Origin: Limnanthes douglasii subsp. nivea
Lineage: Eukaryota > Streptophyta > Magnoliopsida > Brassicales > Limnanthaceae
DNA: 64,000 bases
Direction of reading: 5' to 3'
Assembly (NCBI GenBank): GCA_036936605.1
Contig: JAUPFV010000001.1
Span: forward strand, 344,421,081 to 344,485,080
Each line of letters opens with the position of its first letter. The first letter of the stretch is position 1. A program made the translations under genes and the position numbers. This document shows, piece after piece, positions 37,456 through 49,739 of the stretch. The notes below the pieces were generated by a model. The model saw only the letters and a list, made by a program, of their open reading frames with translations, had not been told where the DNA came from and did no database searches.

Positions 37456-39660
37456 CAAAGTGGTTTGTCATATAAAAGATGGAGAAGTTTGATAGAAGCC
37501 GACACCCGGATAACCACCTCCAATAGCTTAATAATTTCATGATGAACTATGATGAAGATGATAGGTTACCGTGTCGTGCTTACTCACAGACCTTTAAGGA
37601 TAGTCCTCTAAAATGGTATGATAGACTTCCTCAAGATTCTACTAAAAACGTCGACATATCTTGGACAGTTTTCCGACGGAAATTTTTAGGAAGTTAAGAA
37701 ATATGAGAAGATGTTAATATGATCATGCAATGCAGAAAATAAGTTATGAAAAGTTTAAAAGATTATACATGACATTTCATTTTGACAAAGAATGGTATAG
37801 AGGATGCTTATGAGCAAGTCGTGTGTGTTTCGTTTAGACGAGGGATTTTTTACTGAAACTTAGCTCATGAAATTATTCAAAATAAAGTGTTTACCATTGG
37901 TGCTCTGCTAGCTCATATAAAAAATAGATTAATGTGGAAGATTATAAGAGATTAAAACTTTTCAATTTCTATATCAAAGAAAATTACCTACTCCAGTTCA
38001 TCAGTAAGAGCAGACTCAAAGTCTACACTCTCAAATGTTTACTTTTTTCATCTTAAGAGGTTGAACCAACTGCTTCCTCGAGCAAGAGTAAATCAATAAC
38101 TTCAGGCTCATATGCAATGATCAAGAGCGAACTAGTGGGTAGTGGGTTCAACATGACAAATTTTCAAAATATACATAGAATGTTTCTACTATTTACGATG
38201 AGACTCGAATATTTATCCTGTTCATGAAACCCTTTCGGGTTCAAAGACCCAAAAAAGATCAAAACAATGATACTAGTCATGATACGAGAGAATACATGAT
38301 CTCAAGTAGGAGATATAAAATTTAATTAATAATGGAAAACTAACAACATTTCTTAAGACGCAAGAAATGGTTCAACAACAGCTTCTGATGGGCAACTAAA
38401 TGGTATTATACAGAAGTATTTGAAAATGATTTAAAGCATGAAAATATTATGGTCATAGCATAATTTTTCGATGAATTTCATTTGTCTTTAAAGTATTTAG
38501 ATCCATCTATAACAAAAAAACTATGAATGATGATTGATGAACAAAAGGTGAAGGGAAATGTCGAAAACCTGTTTAAGTTTTTTGAATCGTCAATTATTTC
38601 CTATGGGGATACTTTGCCAAACACTACCGTTTTTCCTCCGAAGAGGAACATTGTGAGCCTAACTACATATCTAGGAGGAGGAACTTCAACCCATTTTTAC
38701 AAGAATCCATTTTCGATTCTTGTTTTCGGGGATGATGATTTAACAACACTAACTGGACCCCGTAAAGATGAAGTGGGAATAAGCACAACGAATGAAAGAA
38801 GAAAACTCTAGAGGATTCTAATATATACATCCAGTTTGACGTGTATGTCCATTTATAAATAGATGGATAATCCCCCTTTAATGTTTCACTCTCATATAAC
38901 AATATTAGGATTTACTGGGGCCACCACCAACATCGGTGGAGAGTTCGAAGGGGAAGTATTTTTTAGCAGAGGTTACTTTCAAAAAATAGTGAAAGTACGT
39001 TATATGTTTTTCAATATGGAAACTGCATATAATGAGATTTTTGGTTTTGTCGACAAAAAATGCATGATATCGCATCTATCATAAGAGTTTTTTTGTAGTA
39101 AGAATAAATTGGTAAGAGCATGCTTTGTTGCTTCGTTAGGTCAAAAACAAAATTAGCAATTACAGTGGCCAACTTAGGGTGTCAGACGCTGACAAAGATC
39201 AGAAAGAGACCCCCAGTTCGTTAAGTACTGGTGAAAACGTTGAAGCTTAGTTATTTCTCGACGATAATTTTTTAAAGATTGGTACCTACTATCCCATGAT
39301 GTGAGATAAGGCTGATTTTATTGTTATTAGAAAATCTACACAGGTTCTCTTGGTGTTTAGAAAATGTCACAAAAGTACTTGCAGATATTATATGTCATAA
39401 ACTTACGGCATGGTCTCGTGCACGTCCGATAATCCAAAAAATAAGAACATTCACTGTTAAAAAATCTGAAGTGACTGTGGATGAACTAGATTATTTTTCA
39501 AAGATAAGTCATATCCGAGAATCCTAATATTCATTGTGGACAACCAATTCAGTGTTAGTGAAAATAAAAAATAAAAAATGTAGGGTGTGCGTTGATTTTA
39601 CAGACTTTGTCATGACACGTTTGTGCAAACATACCGAGCGTGATGCTAATGGTCACCAAG
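37456..39660 (+). pseudogene. gag-pro and RT start of the old Tat element
   Basis: This aligns by eye with the young element from the gag core (CRAYSQTFKDSPLKWYDRLP) to the protease (TILGFTGATTNIGGEFEGEV) and the RT start (ENVTKVLADIICHKLTA). Stops and frameshifts are common. TAG CAA TTA stands at 39154-39162 in the frame of the preceding residues. After VCVDFTDF (~39607) homology stops at a deletion. Confidence 0.85.
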
Positions 39661-40010
39661 ACGGATATCAAGATGGCTGATTACCCTCGTAAATATAGTC
39701 GATGGAAATATTTCTCGACTCAGTCCGACCCATGAAATTGCGACCCCAACCAATTGCGATGAGTAATCGATAAAATATTGAACCAATATTCATTGTTTTA
39801 TGTAATAAAGAGTAGATACGTTATAATTTAGTAAGTTAATGGGATGAATTACCAAGAAATAAACCCATTGTGCAGGCCCAACGACCCACCATCATCACTA
39901 CAATTCATGTCTTAAAATATCCCTCGAGAACCTCTATATAACTCTTGAGATATTCGACACCTATTTATCTTTCAAACATTTTTAAGAGTCATCAAATCGA
40001 ATAAGTGTTA

Positions 40011-41449
40011 TGACATTCGATAAGAAAATGAAGATTACCTAAGCAGGCGAGAGTAACAAATTGTAGTATTGATTATTTTGTATGTTCAATTGAAACACAA
40101 GTTTTTTCAGTGGACAAATATTTTTGTTTTTCTTTATGTCCATTGGTATGATAGTTTTGGATGGACTAGTCGTGGAAATATTGTGGTAGTTTTTAGAATA
40201 TTGATGTGCTAGTGCCTTTGTACTTCTTTCTTTCTTTGATTGTGTTTCTTCTCTTATGATTTTTTACTCCTTATTAAGGATGTTGATATCCATAGCCCAT
40301 TCACATTAATCTCAGATGAGCTTTATTATAGCATCGGTATAATAAACTATTTTAGTAGAAGTTTTAGTGTTGACATCCATTACCTTGTAAACGTTAGTTG
40401 GAAATAAACTTTTTAATAGCCAGAAAAACGAACGAAGAAGGCTGTTTTGAGTAAAAATATTGTGAAACTTGTATTGCTAAAACGGTTCAGCAGCATGTGA
40501 GAGTTCGTTGAGATAGTTACGCCATGAGTTACCTTTTCTCTAATTTCTAGAAATTTCTTTAGATTCCTTAAAATTTTAACGGATTTCTCATAAGTATATG
40601 AGAAAATGAAAAATAAAACTTTAATAACATATTAAAAAACAATTGGACAAATTGTTTCTTTTATTTTATTTTATTTTCAGCATAGATAAATTTGTGATAC
40701 GTAAAATATCATTCAAAGAAACAAATTATGTCTTCTTCAGGTTGGTTGAAAAAAAGATGAAATACCTGCTACATAAGAGTTTTCAAAGTCCGGGTCGTCT
40801 AGTTTGTTATCAAAGTTTAATGATGCTGAAGGTTTATTGGGATGAATATGGTTTTTTCATATAGTATTTTTTTGGATTTTAGAAATGAATGATGAGTTTT
40901 TTGAGCTACTAATCTTGATGAAATATTACTTGATGAGGTACTACTTGAGGAACCAGTATCATCTTGGCCATTCAGATAATTAAATGGATCAAAGTAAAAA
41001 TTTGATTCTCTAGCTTTTGGCATGGTACTTAATGAATGAAAAAAGCAAATGATTTAGTGTGATGTGGGAAGTCGTAGGTTAAATTTAATTATTTAAATAA
41101 TGTTAGATATTATAATCAAATGATTAAAATTTAGAAGTAAATGTCTTAACTAATAAAAATGGCATGTAGAGTATTTAGAGATGGAAGTACGAAGCATCGG
41201 TTCCCAAAACCAAGTTTAGAGAGAATAACTAAACACAGAAGTTATAGAGGTCAAAATTTTATAAAAATGAAACTAAAATTGATGTTTTTCAATATATTAT
41301 AAATAGGTAAATTATAGTTATTTAACTGAAATGAGGGGTTCATATTAAATGTCAAATGTCTTAGAAACAAAGTGTCATAATTCTATTGGTTAAAATAATA
41401 ATATTGTTAAAATTTATGAGTATTGTTTATGGTTTGCAGACTAAAAATG
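40011..41449. other. stretch without recognised genes
   Basis: Only short frames occur (40643-40864 plus; 41023-40817 minus, Ser-rich), without motifs. There is a run of TTTTA repeats near 40662. I see no transposon ends. Confidence 0.5.
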
Positions 41450-41690
41450 AGTAAGTAAAGAGAAGTAGATATATTATGGGAAAATAGTTTCTAGAGAAAG
41501 AAAGTCGAGAAGTTGAAGTGGATTAATCTCAGAGTCAGAACCCTTTATTAGTTCAGCCTTGACCATTAATCCTTCACATATTCATAAAACTCCAAATCTC
41601 TCTTATAACTATGCAATTTATCATACAAGGTTTTATTTATTTATATTTTGATCCCCAAAATTCTATTATTTTATTAGTAGCTCCTTTAAT
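41450..41690 (-). repeat. LTR remnant of the 24-kb Tat family
   Basis: It shares GCAATTTATCATACAAGG and neighbouring words with the LTR at 24131-24446, in the same orientation. A tract resembling the polypurine tract (AAAGGAGCTAC on minus) precedes it. No internal region is attached on its left. Confidence 0.7.
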
Positions 41691-41834
41691 TCTTATGAAA
41701 GACAATAAATGAGAACTAATTAGTTTCGGAAATCCTTACAGGTAAAGAAAATTCCCTTTATCCAGGATTCGAGCTGTTTCAATCTTATTGTTCGTGGTGA
41801 GTTCTATTATTAAAAATATTGTCTTAGGAAAAAG

Positions 41835-43400
41835 TAATACGTGAATTCTAGAGAGAGAGAGAGTTTTTAGAGAGAGAAAGTAGGAGCACAATTAAGTAAG
41901 ATAAAAAAGTGTTCAACCCCTTTATTAGTTCAGTCTTTCCCTTTATATAAAGGCGCTAAGACTCAGCTTCAAACTAAAAACGGGCATATAAAAGGGGGTA
42001 AATTACCCATAGTCCTCAATAATATTACATAGTCATAATTGTTCTACTATACTTATATTATTTATATTTTAGTCCTTAAATTCCTACTTCTATATCAGTA
42101 GCCCCCTTAGTTCTCATGTGAGTAAATGAATGAGAACTAAATGTCTTAGAATCCTTCCAGAAGCCATATGAGAAAAATCGAAGTAAAAGACTCAATAGAA
42201 AACTCGAAGCTAAAAACTCAATAGAAAACTCGAAGCCAAAAACTCAATAATTTATTTTTCTTTCTCCTCGAATCATTCTGAAAGCAGTTTCAGAACACAG
42301 TCATCGAGCCAAAAACTCAATAATTTCTTTTTCTTTCTCCTCGAATCTTTCTGAAAGCAGCTCAGAACACAGTCATCAAATTCAAATTGGATAATGATAA
42401 TCTTCGAATTTTGTCAAAGGTGCCCACAAAACATACCCAAGAGTAGACTCCAAACTCCTCTTTCTTCCAGCGAAATAAAAAATAAAGAGTAGACTGATGA
42501 GATAGCCGAATTGAAAGGCGATTTAAAAAAAGAAAAAGTTGATGCTGTTGTTGCTACGGAAATTGAATGTTCCAAAGACATGTTGGCTGCCATTAACAAC
42601 GGGAAAGAAGAGACAATCATCACTCTTCTTCGAGAACTTCATGCAACTTATCCAAAAATTAACCTCTCAAGTTTTTGGAACGACATTCCTATCGAACGAC
42701 GTCCTAGTGAAGCCTTCGATCTCGTCCCAGACTCATCATCATCAGAAGAGGAGTCATCCGAGGACGAGTCGTCTGAATAACTTTATTGCTCTTTAATATT
42801 GTGTTATCATTTTTGTACTTGTCAAACTAGAACCCTGCTTATTATACTTCATCGATTAATCTAATTGGTAAATGTTTTTTTTATTTCTAATTTTTATCAT
42901 CCTCATAAATTATTTGATGTTAGCAATCTTAAAATAAGTATAATAACTTTTTAAACATAATTCCTTAAATACGATAATCCACTTCGAAATTCACACAATA
43001 TATAATTACAAATTACAAGCATACCATCTCGAATACCTCAGTGCAGTTAGTGAACGTTCAACTTCGACAAATCATAGCACGTCTGGTGAACGTCGTACTT
43101 CGAAAAAACACAATGCATTATTGAGCGTTGCACTTAAAAAAATCACAATATATTTACTGAACGTAGTACCTTGAAAATGGTTCTTTCTTCGAAAAGTGTA
43201 ATAAACACTTCGGAACATTAACTCTTAACCAACATCAACGATGATCAATCTTTGATTAGTTGTTAAGATAGTTTTTAATAAACACTTGTAAACTACCATT
43301 GGCCAAAAATGCATTTTATTGATAACATTGAATATATACATAGCGCCTCGTTAAAACCTTCCTGGGCCAACATGGTAGGAAAGAGTGAGACATTCAATAG
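41835..43400 (-). mobile_element. 3' part of a reversed Tat/Retand element
   Basis: On the minus strand the order is pol-distal spacer (GGCCCAGGAAGGTTTTAACG near 43370), antisense ORF remnant (plus, 42511-42780), polypurine tract AACTAAGGGGGCTAC (~42113-42099) and 3' LTR (~42098-41835, starting TGATATAG). Pol is missing beyond about 43400. Direct repeats of 40-80 bp occur near 42185-42380 and 43030-43180. Confidence 0.75.
42511..42780 (+). pseudogene. C-terminal piece of an antisense-type ORF
   Basis: The frame has TLLRELHATYPKINLSSFW followed by an acidic tail (SSSSEEESSEDESSE). This matches LLREVHAACPRLDLTNLW and the tail of the antisense protein at 33743-34606. Only the last ~90 residues remain. 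It is sense relative to the window because the host element is reversed. Confidence 0.8.
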
Positions 43401-43787
43401 TAAAAAATCCCAAATACAAAGATAAATATATTCCCAATAAAGCTTCAAATGTTGTATAAAACGATCGTAGAGGGGTCAAACACAAAATGGCTATGGTTTG
43501 GAGTTTGGTGCTTGTTTTTTTTGCTACAATTTTGGTGTTTATTTTGTGTAATAAACTCATAATGCAAAAGAATCCTTACGAGTTTGAGAGTTGTCGTTAG
43601 AGATATAAAACCTAGTCCAATTAGCACATATAATTTGTCTATAAATAAAAGCATTGCCAAAAAATGATATTTTATTACGAAAGAATTATTCTATAGTTAG
43701 ATAAACTAATAATCTTTAAAAAGTAATTAAAACCAAGTATTATAATCATAAGTTGATAATCATTGTGGACTTAACAAAAGAATATTA
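43401..43787. other. AT-rich junction without features
   Basis: Open frames on the minus strand here have no motif. The stretch separates the reversed Tat remnant from a copia LTR. Confidence 0.5.
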
Positions 43788-45173
43788 TGTTGGGCTCTTC
43801 CTATGTGGGAGTCTAATTATTATATGTGCTTAGGCCATATAAAGGTAACACATAGGATTTTGGTTTCTGTACAAATATTCTCCTATTTTCTCATGCTTTA
43901 TGTTGTCACAATTCTATGTGTAGTGCAGTGCAGTGCAATTTTGAGAGAAAAGCAATTCGAGGCAGAAATTTGTGCTTTCAATCAGACTTTCTTCTGTTGT
44001 TCGATCGACTTCAATTTTAGTGAGCATACTCGTCTATTTGTCCTCTACAATCTGACTAAAGAGATTTTGGTTTGGATTCTTTTAAGAGTGTTTTTCAGTC
44101 AGCCTCTTGTAACTGTGTTTTTGGGGATATTTCATTGAGTTGTCTGATTTCGGTTTACTATCTTGTGTATTAGGGTTGTGTATGAAGTTTTCATATTTTG
44201 TGTGGTGTATGCTCTAGTTTTATCTAGATAATAGGTTTGTAACCGTCTTCTCATAGTGAATATTGGGTTGGATTCTGAAATTAGTCTCGTGGTTTTTAAT
44301 TCCTACACTGGAAAGGTTTTTACGTAAAAAGGTTTCTCTGTTATTTGAATTGATTTTATTCATACGTGGTATTTTGTTTGGGATCTTTATCTTTAATAAT
44401 ATTTGATACAAGAAGGAAAATTTTGTTTGTACTTCTATTTCATGATAAGGTGGTATCAAAGTTGCTAGTTATGTACTTGTCTTGTATCAAATATGGAGGT
44501 TAATACAAGAATAATGGTGTTATAAATGGTTCGAATTATCATGTATGGAAATCGAACATGGAAGATCTTATCTATGTTAAAGGTTTTCATAAACCAGTGT
44601 TCCGTGATGAAAAACCTAAAGATAAGTCTGATGCAGAATGGATAACTATTGATTGACAGGTTCGTGGATTTATTTGGAAATGGGTTGATGATAATGTGTT
44701 GAATCATATTGTAGACGAAAAGGATGCAAGGACTTTGTGGAGTAAAATTTAGGATTTATACGCTCGGAAGACATGAAACAGTAAGTTATTTTTGTTCAAA
44801 CAGTTGATGTATTTGACATGTCAAGATGGATAATCTCTTAAAGATCACTCGAATATATTCCAAGGCTTGATTACTCAGTTGGCTGCTATGGGTATCAAAT
44901 TTGATGATGAGGTTCTTACGTTATGGTTGCTTGGTTCGCTGTCAGACTCGTGGGATACTTTCAGAATGTCTCTTTCTAATTCAGCTCCTAAAGTAGCTGA
45001 ATAAAGATATGAGAAGAAAAACAGTTGGCTTCTCTTCACATTCAGAAACTCTAATTGTTGAGAAACGTGGTATAAATGAAAATTGCAGTTGGAAAACTAG
45101 AGGTAAAAGTGGAAGCAAGAGTCAGAACAAGTCTAATAAATTTGCAGATTGGGAGTGCTACTATTGTCATGAG
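43788..45173 (+). mobile_element. Copia-C: 5' LTR and gag, cut by a Tat element
   Basis: The LTR runs about 43788 (TGTTGGGCTCTTCC) to 44442. The primer-binding site TGGTATCAAAG starts at 44451. The gag remnant (from 44493) reads [20 protein letters not shown] and later LTLWLLGSLSDSWDTFRMSL, the copia UBN2-type capsid, with a few stops. It breaks inside the zinc knuckle (CYYCHE, ~45160) where the next LTR starts. Confidence 0.75.
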
Positions 45174-47340
45174 TGATAAGAGCATAATATGTCAAGATTA
45201 TTATGGGGATTAATTGATATTAGAGAAGAAAATAAGGACCTATTTGTAAATATTGGGAAACATAGAAAACAAATGTATTTAGGAGGGCTAATATGTACTA
45301 AATTAAACATAACATATGTTCGTGGAGCCCACCACTAACCATATATAAGGAAAGATCCCCTGTTTGGGAAAAAGTATTTTCTATTGATTAGTACAAGTCA
45401 TCCAATATTCAGCCCTGAATATTTTTAGAACCATCATTGGCGCCGTCTGTGGGAAACGAGTGATACCCAGAGATCAAGTTCTCCAAAATCTCGACCTAAG
45501 GAAAAACTTCCGATGTGAAAAAATGGTATAATCGGTTGCCTCAGGGATGTATTAAAAACTTTGGCATGTTCTGCCTGATGTTTAGACAACATTTTATAGG
45601 AAGAAAAAACTTCCGAGTAAATGGTGACACAATCGTGAATTATCGAGAAAGGCTCCGGAAAAGTTTGACTACACCTGATGTTTTCTAGATGAAAAAATAG
45701 ATCTTGATTATTGCGATGAGAGTGTTGCTTTAACGGGTTATAGGCTGGGTTTGTTGTGCAGTCCTCTAAAGCAAGTTGTAGAAAAAAAAAGAAAAAGTTT
45801 ACTTTCTCTGCCTTGTTAGCTCATGTGGAAGAGCACATTCTAATTAAAGATACTGCAATGTCTGAATTGGAAGCTCAAATCCAGTAAACTGCACAAGCTT
45901 CGGTGGTATCATATCAACAAAATTTGTAGAAGAAAAATTCAGTTTCCCAACCACAACCAATAACTACTTTGGCACCGACAACACAACAATCGAACGGGAA
46001 AGGGTCAGGGCCTCCAATACAGAAAGTAAGGAACAAAAACTAAGTAAATTCATACCGACCCATATCAAATAAATGGGTTCGACCCGCCCACTTCGCATAT
46101 TTAACTGAGTGCATTTCAACTATTTTTGATAAGTCGAAGAGAAGCGTACATTTTCGAAAACCTTTTCCAATCGGAACTCCTCGCAAGATCTGGAATAACC
46201 GATACTTTAGGTATCATGAGGATGTGGGACATGACACCAAATATTGCACTGTGTTAAAGAAAGAGGTACAAGTGCTAATTGATAATGGGAAATTGACAGA
46301 CGATGTGAAAAAACAAGTTCAGCAAAGCTGGGCATCTAAAGAAATAGTGGCAATGCCAAAGCAAGAAACTGATTTAATGATTTCCGAGGTCACAGATCTG
46401 TTTTATATATCCACTGAATACTTGGATCCCGACCAAGACACAAATGTGATTGGAGTAATTGAAGAAGTAGTTCCTGCAGTACGGGAAAAGGTGAGTGATT
46501 TGTTCAAGTGTTTTAAATCTTTGACTATTGTTTGTGGTGATTCAATGGCAGGGATCACTAATTATTCTCGGAAAATGCACGTGGTCAATCTGGCTACACA
46601 TTTAGAAGCAAGAACCTCACTGTATTTATATCAAAACCTGTCTCCCATTCTATGTTTCGATGATGATATGAGAGACATTGATGAGAAGAAGGGAGTATGA
46701 TGATGATATGATGATATGATGATATAATCATAGCGGCAGTTGCTGGTGAAGAAGTTCGAAGGATATTGGTTGATACTCGAAGTTTGGCAAATATCATTTT
46801 CTTATCAACTTTTTCAAAGTTTAAGAAGCCGCCGATAATTGTTAAATCAAATCGGACTATCGTTGGTTTCACGGGGGCATCGACAGAAGTGGTTGGAGAA
46901 TTTGAAGTTGTGGTCCGGTTGGGTCGAGGACCTTTCAAGAATGAAGTAATGATAGTTTTTTAGTGGTAGATTCCCACACGTCATATAACACAATTTTTGG
47001 TCGATCTTGGTAATCGAGGATGCATGCAGTAACTTCTACACTAGTGTGTGAAATATATGGTTGGAAATAACGTCAGTGTAGTCAGAAGCAGCCATCGAAC
47101 ATCAAGAGAATGTTACCGAGCAGTGTTATCAACAAAGACTGATAATGAGATGATCGATGCAAGATATTAGCAATTAGTGAGGTCGGCCCCAGGATCGAAA
47201 TCTGCAGATGATCCTACAGAGACCCCAGGATTATATTTTACTCATCTTAAATGAGGTATCCAAACTCGTCTTAAATGCGGTATCCAAACTCGTCTTTACT
47301 ATAGCCGATCATAGTGTAATTTTTTTTATTTGGGATCAAA
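45174..47340 (+). mobile_element. Tat element remnant: 5' LTR, primer-binding site, gag-pro
   Basis: The LTR 45174-45436 starts TGATAAGAGC and ends ATCA. TTGGCGCCGTCTGTGGGA (45437) is the primer-binding site typical of Tat/Ogre-type elements. About 1 kb of leader and gag start is deleted. Gag resumes at about 45516 (KKWYNRLPQGCIKNF) with frameshifts, and gag-pro is open at 46224-46700. A GATATGAT microsatellite (46698-46730) interrupts it. It ends near 47220-47340, where minus-strand copia sequence begins. Confidence 0.8.
46224..47230 (+). pseudogene. gag-pro end of a Tat element with TAG CAA TTA
   Basis: The knuckle-like motif (ending GHDTKYC) opens this part. The protease part reads RRILVDTRSLANIIFL, with the catalytic Asp kept but DTG changed to DTR. 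ECYRAVLSTKTDN precedes TAG at 47168, followed in frame by CAA TTA and by SADDPTETPG, which matches the young element beyond its stop. The microsatellite and several changes make it inactive. Confidence 0.8.
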
Positions 47341-49320
47341 ACTTTTGGAATATGGTGTCCTCATATTCACTATTTAAGATTTATGTTTTAGAAAGTAAAC
47401 CCGTACCTTTTAAGAATGATCATCGATAAAAGTCACGAAGTAGTTTCCCTCGTCTAGATGAAACAATTGTTGGCCCCAAAACATCAGAGTGAACAATTTT
47501 TTGCCTTTCTTTCTTTGAGGTTCTGCCACTTGTCTGAAAACTGATCATTTTTCTGTTATCCAAGTATGCAGTCTTCGCACATGTCTATATCAATTGACTG
47601 TAGACCTGTTAGTTTCCCATTCGAGTGCATAATTCTTGTCCCGTTATCACTCATGTGGCTAAGTCTCTAGTGCCACATGTTTGGATTTTCGTGTCCTAAT
47701 GCTATTGCAATTGAGCATCGCACCGTTTTTGTCTTATAAATAGTACCACTCTTTTTTCTGTGTGCAACTATCATTGCACACTTTATCTGATTCTCACAAT
47801 GGAAAGTAGTAGTGTAGCCTTCGCTAGCAAACTTTCCTATTGAGATTATGTTATTTCTCAAGCCATGGATATACCTGACATCTTCAGCTCCCAAATAGAC
47901 TCATTCAACTTAAGCTTCACTATAACTTTAGCAACAATATCACAAGGTTGATAATCACCAAGATATACATTTCCAACGTTTCCAATGACATGCCTCTTTA
48001 AAAATCCTTGCTTCGAAGTAGCGTGAAATGATGCTCCAGGGTATAACAACCAAGACTTTTCCTTACTTTTGAAGTAACATATCAACACATCATCTCCTTC
48101 TAAAGTGACATTTTCATTTGTCTTCGTCTCCTTATCATTTGGTGCTCTTTTGCACTGAATTTCATAGTGTCTCGTTTTCCCAGAGTTCCAACACTTGACA
48201 TGTTTTTACCCTTAAGAATTTTTGGGATTCCTAAACTTGGACCTCTTGTCTTTTGATCTACCTCGTCGGTAGTTCGATTTGTCGCGTCCATTCCTTCTGG
48301 TTGAGTTTCTTCCTCTCGAGTCTGTGTGCAAGACTGAGGGTTTGATGATTCATCTGACTCTCACCTCTAAATCTCTCCACTAGGAACTAAATTACATATA
48401 TGATCAAATATTTTAACTTATTGCTTCCTAAGAAGCTACTCATAGTTGTGAAGGTAACATTCCAACTTTCTGGTAGGGAAGACAAAAGTATCAATTTCAT
48501 CGTATTTCTTAATCAAAATCAATTTTAACCGAACTAAACTTGGTTATGATTGTGAGGTGTTAAGATACTAGTGCGCCTTCTATCATTCAAAAGTTCAATA
48601 ATCCCTAACCAAGTGAAGTTGGTTAAACAACGACAGCTTCTCATACATACTGGGTAAAGCCTTCATAAGATCAACAACGGTTGTTTTCTTTATGATATTG
48701 AAGCCAACAACCCAGGATATCATCAATTAGTTCACTCTAATGGCTTGTATGTTAAGAATGTTCCATTCTTCATCTTCTATACTCTCTCGATTATTTTCTG
48801 AAAAGGGTTAATAAAGCTTTTTCTGGTACTGATTTTCTTTAATATGCATCTTTGAAAACTTTAAATTTGCACCATCAAATATTTTGAGTCTCATTTTTCT
48901 TTTGTATGTAGCCATTACTCACACTCAAATTTGACCTCCTATGGATCTCTCATAAACCTAATTCTCTGACACCAGTTGTTAGAAAAATGTATAACTATAT
49001 TATAACAATAAAAAAACATAAATTGTTAACAGAGTTCAACAAATTATGCATACTTCTCGTGAACTACTGTAGATCAATTTTATTAAAAAATACTATGTGA
49101 ATTTGTATTTTCGATACACTTAGAAAAACTAGGTGTGGGTTTTATATGGGCTTCAACACACAAAGGAAGCATAAATAATTATAAACTTTATTAACTATGA
49201 TTAGTAAGTCAAAAATGACTCACTAAATGACTGTAATATTCTCTTATAATTAAAAACATCTTCAGACCCCTTGGCTAACACATATATGTCCATATGTATT
49301 ATAATAATGTTGGTTTTGTA
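47341..49320 (-). mobile_element. Copia-D: LTR, gag, protease and integrase remnants (minus)
   Basis: Read on minus: LTR (about 49320-48977, ending CTAACA), primer-binding site TGGTGTCAGAG (~48975), gag (48940-48300), zinc-knuckle region (48291-48100), protease (48088-47858, PGASFHATS in place of DSGAS), GAG-pre-integrase (47894-47667, IHGLRNNIISIGKFASEGY) and an integrase start (YFVTFIDDHS, ~47430). RT and RNase H are missing. Frames are shifted and the protease Asp is lost. Confidence 0.75.
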
Positions 49321-49739
49321 TCTAGTATATGCAAACGATACATTTATTATCACCTCTATTTCTCAAAAATAGATTTAGAAGATCTAAGAGATGATCATCT
49401 ATTTTTTTTCATGATTAAACTTTATTAAAAAGGGTAACAGTTTTATGATGATTTAACACGAGTTGGTCAAGTCAGTGAAATCCAAAACGGACTAAAATGA
49501 TTGTTATTTTTTTATATATATTTCAGATTTTAATAGGAAATGTTTATAAAATAATTTAATTTTTTCTATAACTCTTTAAAATTTATATATATATATATAT
49601 ATGATAAACTCTTTAAAAACCATCTCTCTTACTATTTGAGTAATAAAGTATGTTATTTTTTTCTCCAATTGACCAAAAAATAGAAATAAAAGACATATCC
49701 CAGAATTTAATTTCGTACAACATGTAGTGACATCATTCT
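49321..49739. repeat. AT-rich stretch with an (AT)n microsatellite
   Basis: A pure AT run lies at about 49586-49602. No coding signal or transposon end is clear. Confidence 0.6.

Larger units (their letters stand above)
25915..40010 (+). mobile_element. old Tat-like element, internally deleted and split by the young element
   Basis: Diverged LTR-like ends lie at about 25915-26285 and 39745-40010. They share AAAATATTG, TATAATTTAGTA, GTGTAGGCCCAA/GTGCAGGCCCAA and an AATTCAYGTCTTA block. Gag resumes right of the insertion at 37456 (RLPCRAYSQTF-like), followed by gag-pro remnants (38527-39084), a TAG at 39154 and an RT start (39321-39600) that ends at a deletion. The right end of pol is gone. 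The region 26285-27140 should be its leader and gag N-terminus, but no protein can be read there. The ends are approximate. Confidence 0.7.

Noticed and set aside
40817..41023. Ser-rich 68-codon minus frame as a gene
   Set aside because: It is short and low in complexity, with no homologue or promoter seen.
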